A DNA stretch of 64,000 nt, taken from NCBI GenBank assembly GCA_946800325.1, contig OX326960.1, positions 32,889,629 to 32,953,628 of the forward strand. The letters run 5' to 3'. This document shows positions 24,059-40,839 of this stretch, in pieces. This DNA is from Luzula sylvatica (Eukaryota; Streptophyta; Magnoliopsida; Poales; Juncaceae). Each line of letters starts with the position of its first letter. Position 1 is the stretch's first letter. A program made the translations under genes and the position numbers. A model generated the notes under the pieces. The model was not told the DNA's origin, searched no databases, and worked only from the letters and a program-made list of their open reading frames with translations.

Positions 24059-24863
24059 GTTATTAGGTATTTTATTGAGGACCCCATCATATTTAAATTT
24101 ATCTGTTGATATTCAGGACCCCATCATATTTAAATTTATTTACTCTCTCACTAATAATTTTTTTTTTTTTTTTTTTTGCAAAAAAGCCCTTAGGAATAGA
24201 TACATTGACACATTACATATAGTTTTAGTACAAATCCACATGCCGAGAAAATAACGGCTTTAAACATTTTAAGCCTATAACACTGAATTCCATAACCTAT
24301 TCCATAATCTCTAATACAAGAAAAATTTCTCGAAATGAATTTTCTTCATAGATATGGCATCGATATACAATGCTTACCGTTGAAATTATTGTTCGCGAAA
24401 TCACTGTTCACCATCGAAATTACTGTTCGCGACCGGAAATCACTGTCTATTTGCCAAAATCGCACAAACGTGCACCGTCACTGTCAAAATCACTGTTCAC
24501 CGTCGAAATTACAGTTCACCTTCAAAACACTGTTCCGTCGAAATCAGAGGGGAGGAAAACAGCAGTGATTCAGTCGTTGTCCCACTGATGGCCTGAGCAC
24601 TCCAGCGAGCGCGGAGGAGCGCCGATTCAGGCGGTGGAGTTGGTTTGCAGTCTAGGGGTGCAAACTAAGGGGTGCGAGTAGTTTTCTCTCCGAAGAGGAA
24701 ATAGTTTTGTGCAAGTTTTTTTTTTTCCTCACTAATAATTGACGAGTGAGATATTGAAGATCAATTCCGAACTTACACCAAAATTTCACTTGGAATAAAT
24801 TTATTGAGGACTCACATATATTCTCTCCTCTTCGCGAATAGGGACTTATTAGGTATTTTATTC
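24059..24863. repeat. Insertion-like segment bounded by a 17-bp direct repeat
   Basis: 'ttattaggtattttatt' occurs at about 24059 and again at about 24847. Between them lie two copies of 'aggaccccatcatatttaaa', a long T tract (about 24156-24178), and a GC-richer block (24380-24540) of degenerate 'tcactgttcaccgtcgaaat' repeats. A long direct repeat of this type would fit a retroposon target duplication, but no LINE or SINE domain was recognised. It could equally be a recombination product. Confidence 0.4.
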
Positions 24864-25450
24864 TGTTTTAGAATATTTATTGGAAAATAAATATGAAAAA
24901 TTGTATAAATATTTTAATTTTAATATTAAGTAATATCTCTTTTAAGACCTCTAGTTTCTTAAAACATATATTTTCAGAAAATAAGATGTACTCCGAAATA
25001 TTAAAAAAACTGACAAAACTTTATCACTTTTTATCACTGTGGACCTGTGGTTTCTTTGAAATAGTAAATATTATCAATGTTTGTTGCTATTGTCCTATAA
25101 TTCATCAAACGAATTACGTGAGGAAGTCTTTGGATTTTGAAAAAGAAAAAAAATTCAAATGGGAGAAGGAATACCAACTGAATTGGGAGGAATAGTTCGA
25201 AGACGAGAAGAGGAATAACAAGAGGAAAATATATTAGAATTTTAATAATTATGTTCCACTTTACGGGACTATTACTCATTTATTTATTTCAGGAGAAAAA
25301 CAAAAAGAAACGAGAACATTCTGAATATTTAATACAAAACTTTAAACACATAAAGATTAAAAAAGACATCGATTAAAAGATACTCATGGTATTAGAGAGT
25401 ATTTCTTTAATTATTTCTACAGAAACAGAAAAGGAACTCATGACGTTTAT
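24864..25450. other. AT-rich spacer before the isomerase 3' end
   Basis: No gene or clear repeat was recognised. The last part contains the 3' untranslated region of the minus-strand isomerase gene. Confidence 0.4.
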
Positions 25451-29713
<4,263 letters not shown>

Positions 29714-31740
29714 AATTCTCTGAAAAAACACAAGCAAAAGAATCAAAATTTAATTCCTCCAGCCACAAACAAAATTACAAACGCTGGTATTTCGGACCAA
29801 AAAGGAAGTAAGGGCCAAAGAAGGTCTTTACTTTTGTTGCTACTTAAGAATGAAATACGAATTTGTCTATCAAAATTTTCCTCCTGTACTGTTACGGCCT
29901 CAAATTCAAAATTGCGTAAAATTATCAACAGATTCGAGCTCAATATACAGAGAAAAGAAGGTGGTTGAAACGTCGGTAATCAACAACCATAACAAATCAG
30001 TTCAAGCGACTAAAATAGAAGAAAAAAAATAATCTCAAGAAAAACTAACGCGAAATTGATGAAAAAGGTTCAAAATTCAAAATGCTACACTTCGAATTTA
30101 GATCAGGAATACATGAAATTCTTCTGATTGAATTTAAGCCTATTCTTGTCGGTATTTTTTTTGGGAGGGAAGGAAGAGAGGAAAGAAACTGCTAGGCCTT
30201 ATTTCTCGGACCTTTTTCCTCTGAAATACTCGATAATTCTATCTCTTACAATTGATGTTTTATTACCGTTATTGCACTCACAAATGTTGGATTATTACAG
30301 AATAAAATACGAGAAAAATGATTTTTGGGTAAAATACCTAAAATGCCCTCGATTTCTCTTCCTCTTTCCCAACCTCTGGAATAAGATAACTCTCGTGGTT
30401 TTATTGGAAAGAATAAATAAGAGAAATTATTTTGTGCTTCCAGAGTAACACTGCAAAAGAACTCCAAATTATAATATATTTATATTTATTTGATGACATG
30501 TCACTTATTTAAAAATAAAATATTTATTTTAATTTATTTATTTTTATAATACGGTTGGTATGCAAATTCGGTTTTATATAGTTAGTTCAAAAATTTATGA
30601 ATTTATATATTCAAAATAACTAAATGTCATGAATTAATTTTATGGTAATTTAATTCATTAATTCAATGTATTCATTAAATACTTCATTCTTCTTGCTCAA
30701 GTAATATTTTTATATATAGAAGTTATTAATCATCAATTACTTTTCTTTGTATAAACTTTATGAATAATATAATTATTTATAAATATACGACGCTCCGAAT
30801 CTTTATGTACTTTATATTATAAAGAATTATTTTTATTTGAAAAAAAATATTTTAATTAAGATAAACAATATTGCCGATGATGGAATGGACAAGTTCGTCA
30901 AACGGTGTTCTTTTACTATATGTTATTTTAATTGTAACTGTAATATAAATTTTTGAAATACAACTATATTTCTTATTCATACATTTTGAAAAATATATAT
31001 TTCAGTATGCGATACGTATTTTTGTAGATATCACCATCTTTCTAGAAGTGTCGATACATTTTTAACTATAAAATATACTCTTCGGAATTATAAAAAAAAT
31101 TAAGTATGTTTTGAATAGCAATATATTTTTTTAAATAATATGTTTTTTAATATTAGTATATTTATTGTGAACTTTCAACATCATATATTTTATTTAAATA
31201 AAATATATCTTTTTTGATTATTACTATATTTTGTAACATCATTACATATTTCTGAAATATAAATAAATCTATAGCTTTAAAAAATTATCATGTATCGACT
31301 CTCGATATGCATCACCCAAATAGTCGGATTATTTTTGTGAATATGGGAGATACCATTTTTCGGAGATGGATAATATTAGGCCACTGCCAATCTGATATGC
31401 CTACGGGGTAAATGAGCCCAACAGTTTTATATAATACAATGGGCGGCGATGCGCATTATCACGTCATCTCCAGTCTTTTAATAAACACGCTTTTCAAGTA
31501 TATACAATTTAACTATACTTTTGAACTGGACATATGTTTAAATTGGAGAGGATAAGCATCAAGTGCTACGTCATCCCAGCTAATTTCTTAATGCGGTGAT
31601 AATTACTGACTATTATTATTAATAAAAGCCAAAAGGAGTGGGGAATTTTGGTTTGTCGTGATGATAACAGATTGTCTCAAAAAATTATTTAGCAACTTTT
31701 GTATGTCCCCCTAATAACTTTTAATATTAACATATATGCT
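29714..31740. other. PGIC upstream region and AT-rich spacer
   Basis: The first several hundred bases (29714-30450) are expected to hold the PGIC leader and promoter; short frames here show no recognisable protein. From 30460 to 31740 the DNA is very AT-rich with no gene, RNA or clear repeat detected. Confidence 0.4.
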
Positions 31741-32363
31741 TAGGGATGTCAATGGTGTGGATATTGCCCGAACCGACCCGAATCGTATCCGACGAAATAT
31801 CCGGATTCGAAAAAAATACCCGGATCCGAGTGGATCCGGATATGGATCTGGTTGCTAATTTTAGGATCCGGAACCAGATTCGATATTCGGTTTTGGTGCG
31901 GGGGCCGGATCCGAGTATTTTTAGGATCCGGATACTCGGAACCATATTCGAGTATCCGGAACCGGATCCGGATACGTATATTATATATTATTTTTATGTA
32001 TTATATTTGATATTAGTTGAAAAATTATATACAAATTAATGATTTGTGAGTGGTTTAAACTCACAATCGTAAAATTACGTTTAAATATAATCATATTTAT
32101 CGTTTATGTCACAAATTATATATATTTTATTTATAGCTAAAAAGTAAGTTATGTTATGATAACATAGTATCCGTTTTAATATCCGAAATAGAACCGTATC
32201 CGTACCCGTATCCGACAATATCCGAACCGTATCCGTATCCGTTTAATATCCGAACTGTATCCGAATCCGGGTAATTCCGTATCCGGATCCGTATCCGAAA
32301 AAAAATATGGATATGGATCTGGTATAACCACTATCCGAACCGGATCCGAACCGTTGACACCCC
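31741..32363. mobile_element. Small non-autonomous hAT-like element with 8-bp target duplication
   Basis: The left end 'tagggatgtcaatggtg' pairs with the right end 'ccgttgacacccc'. Both sub-terminal zones are dense in 'ggatccgga' and 'tatccgaa' repeats. The 8-base word 'tatatgct' occurs at 31733-31740 and 32364-32371. The ends resemble those of the larger hAT element at 2428, but the sub-terminal repeat is different ('atccg' rather than 'acccg'), so it is a related, separate family. No coding capacity. Confidence 0.78.
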
Positions 32364-32371
32364 TATATGCT

Positions 32372-34220
32372 ACAGCTTTTAATGAAAATAAAAGTAGTTA
32401 GAAAAAAAAATGTCTTGTGAAACAAATAAAATATCATGGGTATACGTATTTTTGGAGCTGAGTTTGTCATGAAATATTTGGAAATATGAGAATTGTCATG
32501 GTATTTATGTAAATGTGGTTTAATTAAAAAAATCAAATTGTTTAGACTCTCTGTTGCAGAGAAAGTTCCATTCGGATTCATGTTCTCTTCTATTTAAATA
32601 TTTTAAACTCATATGGATTCTTCCCCATAACTACCAATTTTAAGATTAGGGTAATTATATATTTAGGAGGCGGATATTAAATTTAAATATATTATTATTT
32701 TTAAAATAATTATAATTATATTATATTTAATAATTATTATAATGATTATACTATAACTAATAATTATATTATAATCACAATTACTTAATAATTATATTAT
32801 ATTGTAATTATTAGTAATTATATTATATTTAATATATATATTGTTTTTTTAAAATAAATATAATTATTATTTTAATTATAGCTACAAATATCTAATTATA
32901 TTAAATTTACAAATAAACAAAAAAATGTTTCACAAAATAAACAATATGATAAATATATTATAGAATAAATCACACTTTTCTTTATTTAAATTTATAAAGA
33001 TATTATACAAGCTAATAAAGTACTACAAATGTATGTTATAGAATAAATCACACTTTTCTCTAATTTAAAACTATGCTTTTAAAAATCCTTTATAATATTA
33101 AGAAGATTATATTATATTTGTAAATTTAAAGTTGTATCTGCCTAACATGTATCCAGTACTAATGTTATCTTTAAAGATGTAAATAATTTTTAGATTTGTT
33201 TTTGCTTAACTAAATTTCAATATTTTTTAATTATTTTCACTACAAATGTGATATTATTATATTTTTCAATGTATTTTTATCAATAAAAAATAATTAGTAC
33301 TATTTAATTAATAGTCTTTAATATGGGTACATAGATCGTATGATTTATCGTTTGTATGTTTGATTTGCACGAATTATTGTGAACAACTATAATAATATCG
33401 TTTCTATGTTTTTTTTTAATAATATGATGAGAGTAATATAATATGAAAGAATTTTATTTTGAAATGATATTGTCATTTTTTATGCGTGGCGTGATTATTG
33501 TCCTGGTAATATGGTTTTGTGTAACTATTTGTGTGTCATATTTTACCCATCATATATTGTGATATGGTTTGATCAAATCAATTGATTGTGTGTTTATTAT
33601 TTAAAACTCATATTTTATGTAATTAATTGTGCATTATTATTTTACATCAATATTTTAGCAATATCTACGAGTCTGTTATTTTCCAAAAAAATTTAAACCC
33701 GAACCATTTAAATAAAAACCGACATTTCATATTCGACAGAATGTTAAAATAACAGGTAATATGAAGAAATGACACACGTAATTTATATATTTTTGTTGTA
33801 TAAATATTTAGTGATATTTTATAATAATTACATATTGTCTTTCGCTTCAATATGATAAATGTACACATTTTTTAAATTATGATACATTAGATCATTTTCA
33901 AATAGCAAAACAAAATTTCAATGTGAGAAGTAATTGTGAAAAAAAAATAGTATGTTATAAATAAAAACATTATTTTGAATTATATTTTCCTAAACACAAT
34001 ATATATTATCTAAAATATTGAAGCTTTTAAAACTTCAAATTGTAATGAAATGCTCCGTATTTTTGATAAAAATATTACACAATTTAATAATCGTAAATTA
34101 GATTATAAATTATAATATATAATAAATTTATATTATTTTTATCGTACTATATTTAAAATTTTCGATTAACATACTAGTAATAATACATTTTGATCATACT
34201 TAATAGAGTTAAAAAAAAAT
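32372..34220. other. Very AT-rich spacer
   Basis: Between about 32640 and 32900 the sequence is a near-continuous mix of 'aattatatt'-type words with inverted symmetry, possibly a foldback relic. No gene or defined element boundary was seen. Confidence 0.4.
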
Positions 34221-34430
34221 ATTAGGATTGGCATGGTACAAAAAACCAATCCAACTTATAATTAGAACGAAAAACAAAACAAAAATAAATATTAGGATTG
34301 GCATGGTACAAAAAACCAATCCAACTTATAATTAGAAAGAAAAACAAAACAAAAATAAATATTAGGATTGGCATGGTACAAAAAACCAATCCAACTTATA
34401 ATTAGAACGAAAAACAAAACAAAAATAAAT
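34221..34430. repeat. Three tandem copies of a 70-bp unit
   Basis: Units start at 34221, 34291 and 34361, each with 'attaggattggcatggtac'. The copies are almost identical (one visible difference, 'agaacga' versus 'agaaaga'), so the expansion is recent. Within each unit 'attggcatggtac' and 'accaatcc' allow a small stem. Confidence 0.93.
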
Positions 34431-34753
34431 ATTAATATTAATATTGGTATTGACAGACACAAACCATAACATTTTATGAGATTAGCTCTCATAAGGTTTG
34501 GTAAGATTTATTAATAACAAAATAAATTTCCTGTCAATATAACCACCCTAATTTTAATTTTAAAAAAATTAGCAGTAAAGCAAACCAAACTAGTAATTAA
34601 TTAACGCATATGTACAATATGGGAGTATTCATGATCTATATACTATACACACACAAATTGCTAGTTTTTTTTGGAATTTACATGTAATATGTGACTAATA
34701 GCGTGATATAAAATTCAAAAAGTACAAAAAAAGGAGAAAAAATTCTTGTTAAA

Positions 34754-37586
34754 CTAAATTATTTCTTCAATTAGATCTTTTGTCAGCTCTGTTATGAGGC
34801 CACTCACCAAATGTTTCTCCAAATCCTTTGCGATTTCGATTTTCTCAAATTGCGCAGAATATTTTGAATTCCAACCGAATCCCCACATGCAATTTGAATC
34901 AGGGTTTCTTACCTCAATTTCTTTCTCTATAATCTTTTGTGAATTCTTCAAGGTTTCGCACTCAAATTTATATTCCAAACACTTGAGATCCGAATCCAAT
35001 TCTCTGATCAGAGAATTCAGGCTTTCGAGTTTGAAATTCGTACAAACTAGATCATGTCGTTTGAATTTCCTTTCCAGAATTTCATTCGCAGTGTGCAAAA
35101 GAGGCGTGTTAGTTTCTTTCTCCATGGGTGTTACTGTAATTTCTATAGATTGAATGGTATGTAATGGTATTTCGAATTTGAATATTTTTTGAGCAAAATC
35201 AAGGAATTGGGTATCTTGTAGCAAAATTTCTCTGAGTAAATTCTGATCTTTGGTAAGTACATCTTCAACAGAACCTAAGTTAGTAGATTCACTTGCGTAA
35301 TTACATGAATCTGCAAAGGTTAGTATGAAAACTTTCCATTAAATCCTCAATTTGATTTTACAAATACTATTTCAATGAATTTTGAAGAAAACAAAAAAAT
35401 TTACGTACCTATACCAGTTGGATTATCTGTCAAATCATGTAATTGTAATTCATGTTCTTTTAAATTTTGAACTCGAATTATGTGATTTGCATCAATGTCC
35501 GTGCTGATTATGTCTCCGAACTGCATGATTATATATGAAAACATTGCAAAAATTAATTTGAATTAATTAAAGAGCATTCAAAATAAAAACAGAATCGGAC
35601 CACTTACATTCGTCTCTGTATTTAAGCTTCTATCAAATTTCACTAAATCGCTGCTAACATCTTTTTGCGTACGATTTTCCCCCGAATCCTCCAATTTGAA
35701 TTCAAACTTTTCTTCGATTTTCCTCCTTATTTCCTTCAAGTTTTGATCTAGTTTTGTAATTTTCTCGCTTCTTTTACACCCATTCTCTGAAGCCGTGTCA
35801 TTCCTTATTTCCTTTTTCTTGTGAATAAAACTTTTTTTCTTCAAATTATTATCCCCGTATTCGAGTTTACCCGCATTTTTTTTCTGTGCAATTGTGGAAT
35901 TTTTCTTGCTATCTTTATTCCTTGATTTCAAATCAACACTTGGTTTTGCAATTAATTTTTCATCTCTAACAACCCTTCTTGTTTGTGCCTTCTCTTCAAT
36001 CTTTTTTTCCTGATTTTTTCCACCATTTTTCGCACTTTTTTCAGAAAAGCCCCTGTTAATTACCATATAATTTCTCGTGATCCTTTCTAACCTAGTTTCA
36101 CATTTCGAGGGAGGCGCCATAAAATTAACCTTTTCATTACTAGTAATAATTCTCTCGATATTTTCTCTGACTTTCACCTCTTTTTCATTGAAAATCTCAT
36201 TTTCTATATCCAATTCCACTTCCTTGATTTCCACTTTCGACTTAACGGGTTGTGGTAACTCTTCTAAACCCATTAATCTCGCAACTAAACCCGGTATTCT
36301 TTTCTTATTACGTTCACTATTCACATTGTTCGAATATTTACAATTATATTTATCATAATTTCCATTGTTAGTTATTGCCAACAAATTGTTTTCTTGCTTT
36401 GTATTCGCGCCACAATTTACCGACCTTCCGTGAGAATTCAACCCATTTTTCTCTAATTTATTATGTTTGTTGTTCAATTTTTTTCTCGATTTATTTTCTT
36501 TTTCTTCTTTATCTTTTATCAACAAAACCTTGTTAGTAGTATTGCTTTTGGAACCAGCCATGCAATCTTGTGCATCTTGTACCATTATGAGCATATTTAA
36601 ACATTCCTCTAAATCCCTAAAATTCCTATTTCGTGTATATGCATTAATCATCTCATTTAACTTCTCAATTCCAAAATTGGGTAGAAGTAGATATTGTTTT
36701 CCATTTCTTTCATTCCCAGTTGAAACAAATTTGCGATTAGAATCTAAAAATTGAATTGAACCACGACGAGTGACAAATTCGGTACCGATTTTGGTGCGAC
36801 TCATTAGTTCTATGTTTTGGAGCTTACCCGTTTTGCTTAGGGCAAGAGCCAGAGCCATCGATACGTCTATTTTGTCTCGTACCGGTTTTTGATCTTTTCG
36901 ATATGGTACCATTTCTTGGGAAGGGGTTTTAGGTGTGATTCCTTGTTTATGATTTCTCCTTGGAGAAGAGATTCCTGTATTGTTATTTGGTTTAAGAATG
37001 CTTTTGCTATTGCTTTGTGGACTCTACAAAAATAAAAAAGCATATATGATTAGAATATGATAATCAATTTTAGATGATATGATTATTTGTAGTTCTTTTT
37101 ACAGGCTTACAAGATAATTATTCTTCGTCCCTTCTCGACCGCCTCGAAATGAATTTTGAGAGCCGGTTTGAGGATCTGCATGCCAAAATGTGTAAATAAG
37201 GAGTAGTAGTTCAAATGAAGTGAAAATAAAAATTTAAAAGTTTCTTGTTAGATTTTTCTCAAAACAATAGGGAAGAAGGACAAATTGGGATGAGTTGCAA
37301 CCAAAATTACCAAAATCATAACTTACAAATTTCTTAGCTTAAACATAATAGTAACATTCACGATTGGCCATTTCGAAACGACTTAAAAAATATCATACTA
37401 ATCAAAATTATTCAAACATAATAAAGAGAATGGCTAAATTTTTCAAAGAAAGAGAGAAAAACTTTACATACTTGATGAAGAGACATTATTGCTCGATGAC
37501 GAAAAACCGAGCTTCTCTTTCCGGCGACGAATATCACCCAATAACTTCTGCGAAAAATCTGAATTTAAATCGGGCCTCTTCGCCAT
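34754..37586 (-). CDS. TRM/DUF4378-like plant protein, 5 exons, 754 aa
   Basis: Exons (minus): 37586-37472, 37175-37111, 37023-35608, 35520-35409 and 35310-34754; phases close and the frame ends in TAA. The N-terminus 'MAKRPDLNSDFSQKLLGDIR' matches a group of plant proteins starting 'MAKRSDFAQKLL'. A central short block 'IPGLVARLMGLEELPQP' is the hallmark M-motif of the TON1-recruiting-motif / LONGIFOLIA superfamily. The C-terminus, with 'FECETL', 'CMWGFGW' and 'KDLEKHLVSGLITELTKDLI', fits the DUF4378 domain. The middle is basic, Lys/Asn/Glu-rich and probably disordered. Relatives bind TON1 or microtubules and affect cell shape and division planes; the role of this protein is inferred only from family. 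No TM or signal peptide. Confidence 0.82.
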
Positions 37587-38926
37587 GTTTGCAGTAACAT
37601 AAGGTTTCAAACTTTACAAAATATCCAAAACCTTAGGCCTTATAGGCTATTTATGGTATTTTTTTTCTTGTAAATATGTGAAAAATAGAAGGATCAAAGG
37701 TTTCTTTTCAATGAAGTTGGTGAGTTCGTATCTCCTTTTTTAGCCTTTGTTACTTGGTGTGGGTGATGTGTGTGTTTGAAAAGGGTGAGTGAGGTGAGAT
37801 GTCATATATCTTTGCAGATATTTGAAGTGAAAGTTAGGGTTTTGTTTTGGTGTGTCATTTACTTAATCTTCTTAATGGATCGGGTCCGGTTCATAAACAT
37901 GATCCGCAATTTTAAGTCATTAACTCTGTTTTGTTTTATTAATACAAGTAATTTAGAGTTTAGCTGTGTACAAGATTGGCATGACAATGTTTTATGCAAA
38001 CCTAATTACAAATGTGATGGATATTAAGTTGCATTCGGTTCGAATTTTGGATTGGAAAATTTTAGATTTGGATCCATTAACAGAGACCTACAGCAACTAA
38101 ATTGGATAGTTGGTTTGCATCTGAGTTTCACCCAATTCTAAGCAAAGTAAAGGAAGAAAACTTTTTTATCTTTTTGTGAGAGGTGGAGGGCTTCCTTGCA
38201 AAGTTACCATGATCATCAACTGTGAATTTTTGTCAGGAATAATCACTTTAATCTCAAAGCGAATGCAAATTCTGTCGATTAGAGTTAATTAAGTCCGATT
38301 ACGATTAATTCGGTTTGTTTTGAGTCTATTTCCGGCCTTCTGAAGCCTGATAATGAATCAGTCCAATTCAAATCATTCAATTCAGAAGAAAACTGCACTT
38401 ATTATGTCAATTATTGGCTTAATTTCCAGCTAATTCATATTTCTTTAAAAAAAAAAAATTACATCACCTAAAATTCTCATTAATCTATTGATGTAGCTTA
38501 CGATAGCAACTTAGCATTGAATAATACATTCATTAAATACTAAATTATAACTAATTAGACGGTAACTCACATTGATTAAGTGATAAACCACATATCGATT
38601 CAATTCAAAATCTGCAGAATTTTTATGCCAACTAATCTGCAAAAAAAATGAAATTCGAGATGACAATCTCAAACTCTCCACATAAAACAAGATTTTTACT
38701 AGAACCGATATTTCAAAATACAAATCCACCAAAACCCCTCACCGCATAGTAAACTAGTTTACGCATAACAAAAAATTAGTGGTTCTTTTTCCTTTTCCTT
38801 TTTTTTGCTTCGAGATGCACAAAACTTACACTACCAATTAGAAAATTCAGCTCTCAACAACATATCACAAAAACCCAACAAAAAGAACAAAACAAAAATA
38901 TATTCATTTAATATATACTACTTTAA
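37587..38926. other. Spacer between the TRM-like and At1g01500-like genes
   Basis: The first 250 bases should hold the promoter and leader of the TRM-like gene. A second part (about 38500-38926) should contain the 3' end of the At1g01500-like transcript. No further gene is seen. Confidence 0.4.
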
Positions 38927-39884
38927 TCACAAGAGGCGTCGTCTGAAACTGCCAGTGGTAGTCTGATACGTCTTGACCATGAGTCCGACTCCGAGTCCGA
39001 TTCCGACGCAAATCCCGAGTCCGATCCCCACTCCGACTCGGACCCCCGCGTTGAACCACGATAGCTCCCCGTCTTCTCCTTCCAAGTACTCTCCCCCCTC
39101 TCCTCCTCTCGCAAAATACATATTGTTATAATTGTTGTATTCTGTATCTGTATCCGTATCCGATTTGTATTCTCGGTAATCCGATTCCTAATTAAAAATA
39201 AATAAAATATATAAATTATGCTAAAATATATATACAAATTAAAAACATGATTACCTTGGTATATTCATCGAGTAGAATCTCTTTTGATTTGTCCTGTTCG
39301 ACCAATTCGTTCTCGGGAATCGAGTCCAGAGTCAATTTCATACCGTTTTTCTTCCTCGACAAACCGAGCTGAATGGTCTTGGTCAAAATGATAGGCGTCC
39401 CCAAAAAGCTCCCAGCCACGTACAGCTCTATTATCGGATGAAACCCCAAATCCTTCCCCTTCAAAGCCGAAGTGCACTCGATACTCCATTTCTTCTCTCC
39501 ATTTTCGTTCACCAACTGGAGATCTCCAGTCAGGAAGAGCTCGTTCTTATCGAAGACCTGGAAATGGACGCTTCCAGTCATTTTGATGCTGTCCGTGCTC
39601 ACAAAAGTCGCCTCTTCTGTGTTCCGGTCCACTCTGTCTTTTCGCAAAGTGGACGAGATCCAGTCTGTGTGCATGCTGCTTCTCGTACCGTTTATTTCTA
39701 TTACTGTGTCTGGAGAGAGCGGTACCAGATTTAGGGTTAGGTGCTTCGGGGTTGAATTTTTCAGCTCCAAATTGCTTATTTTGATGTAAAACACGCGCAA
39801 ATCGAGCCAAGGGGATGATTTTGCGGGGTAAAGAGGGTGGATTATGATTTTTCTTCCATTTTCGGGTTTCGGGTCTCCTTCCAT
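38927..39884 (-). CDS. At1g01500-like protein with C-terminal glycine-zipper membrane segment, 2 exons, 296 aa
   Basis: Exons 39884-39255 and 39187-38927 join in phase (210 plus 87 codons including stop). Most of the protein is a predicted beta-rich domain with 'SPWLDLRVFYIKISNLEL', 'LTLNLVPLSPDTVIEINGTR', 'VHFQVFDKNELFLTGDLQL' and 'PIIELYVAGSFLGTPIIL', which I recognise as the plant family of Arabidopsis At1g01500 (sometimes labelled, without good reason, erythronate-4-phosphate dehydrogenase family). After an acidic linker the C-terminus 'VRVGVGIGLGICVGIGLGVG' is a glycine-spaced hydrophobic stretch followed by a basic end 'FRRRLL', which fits a tail-anchor or glycine-zipper membrane helix. 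Function unknown. The start is the first ATG before the conserved domain. Confidence 0.85.
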
Positions 39885-39985
39885 TGAAGTAAAAATTGGG
39901 TCCGTTCAGAGAAAACGATAGATTATTTAAACTTGTGAGCGGGGATTGAACTGAGAAAAGGTGTTCCTTTATATTATTCCTTTAA

Positions 39986-40587
39986 CTGCAATTAAAATAA
40001 GAGAAAATTGAGTGTTAATTTGGGGGAGTAGATAAAAAGATGCAGTATTGGTACCAGTAATTTGTGGGTATCTATTGAATTGAAATAAAACATTAAGGTA
40101 TGTTGTCTTTTTTCATAATATATCAATACAAATATGCTCGAGCTATTTCAATTTTGTATTATTTATCATTATTTTACTTTTGGTAATACAGAAAATAAGT
40201 ACACGGAATACTGAAAAGCCATACAAAATACCCGAACTGATTGCACAATTTCAGTCACGCAATATGCAAATTGGAATTTGTAGATGAACTAATTATCAAA
40301 TTAACATGAAAAGCAATCCCAATTAGCAAACAAAACAATTCTCTAACTCAAACAAACTTATAATCAACAAATTTCTCAATTGAAAACTATTAACTTGTAA
40401 AAAGGGGGAAAAGGTTTCCATTCAGAATCACCATGAAAAAACGAACAAATTGATAAAAGGAAGATGACTTGCAAGCAAAATCAACGGAAATTTACCAAAA
40501 GCGAAAACCCCATAAATATACGTCCGTAAACAATTCGAAGTCCAATCAAATCCCAAAAACGAACTAAAATTACAATCAAAGACTCAC
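39986..40587 (-). other. Probable 5' UTR intron of the At1g01500-like gene
   Basis: On the minus strand a strong donor 'ttgg|gtgagtc' lies at 40588/40587 and an acceptor 'ttttaattgcag|ttaaag' at 39986/39985, about 100 bases upstream of the ATG. A leader exon would then lie at about 40588-40830. Long 5' UTR introns often enhance expression in plants. The call rests on splice signals only. Confidence 0.45.
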
Positions 40588-40839
40588 CCAAGTACCAATA
40601 ACACAGAACGGGGAACGAATCGTATCAAAAGATCACACTTTCCTACGATTCGCCTACAATCACAGGCTAATCCGAGAAGAAATTCAGACTCTCAGTTTTC
40701 CTGGAGCGCGACTGAATATACACAGTACGCACACCACCGATTTTTTCACGGGAATCGGAACAAGAAGTGGAATAAGAATTGGAATAGCAAAAGATGAATT
40801 AACAAACAATACCGTGGGAAATGGAATTGTGAGGAAATC

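Noticed and set aside
39438..39810. Plus-strand and alternative minus-strand frames over the At1g01500-like gene
   Set aside because: They overlap exon 1 of the recognised gene and have no family match.
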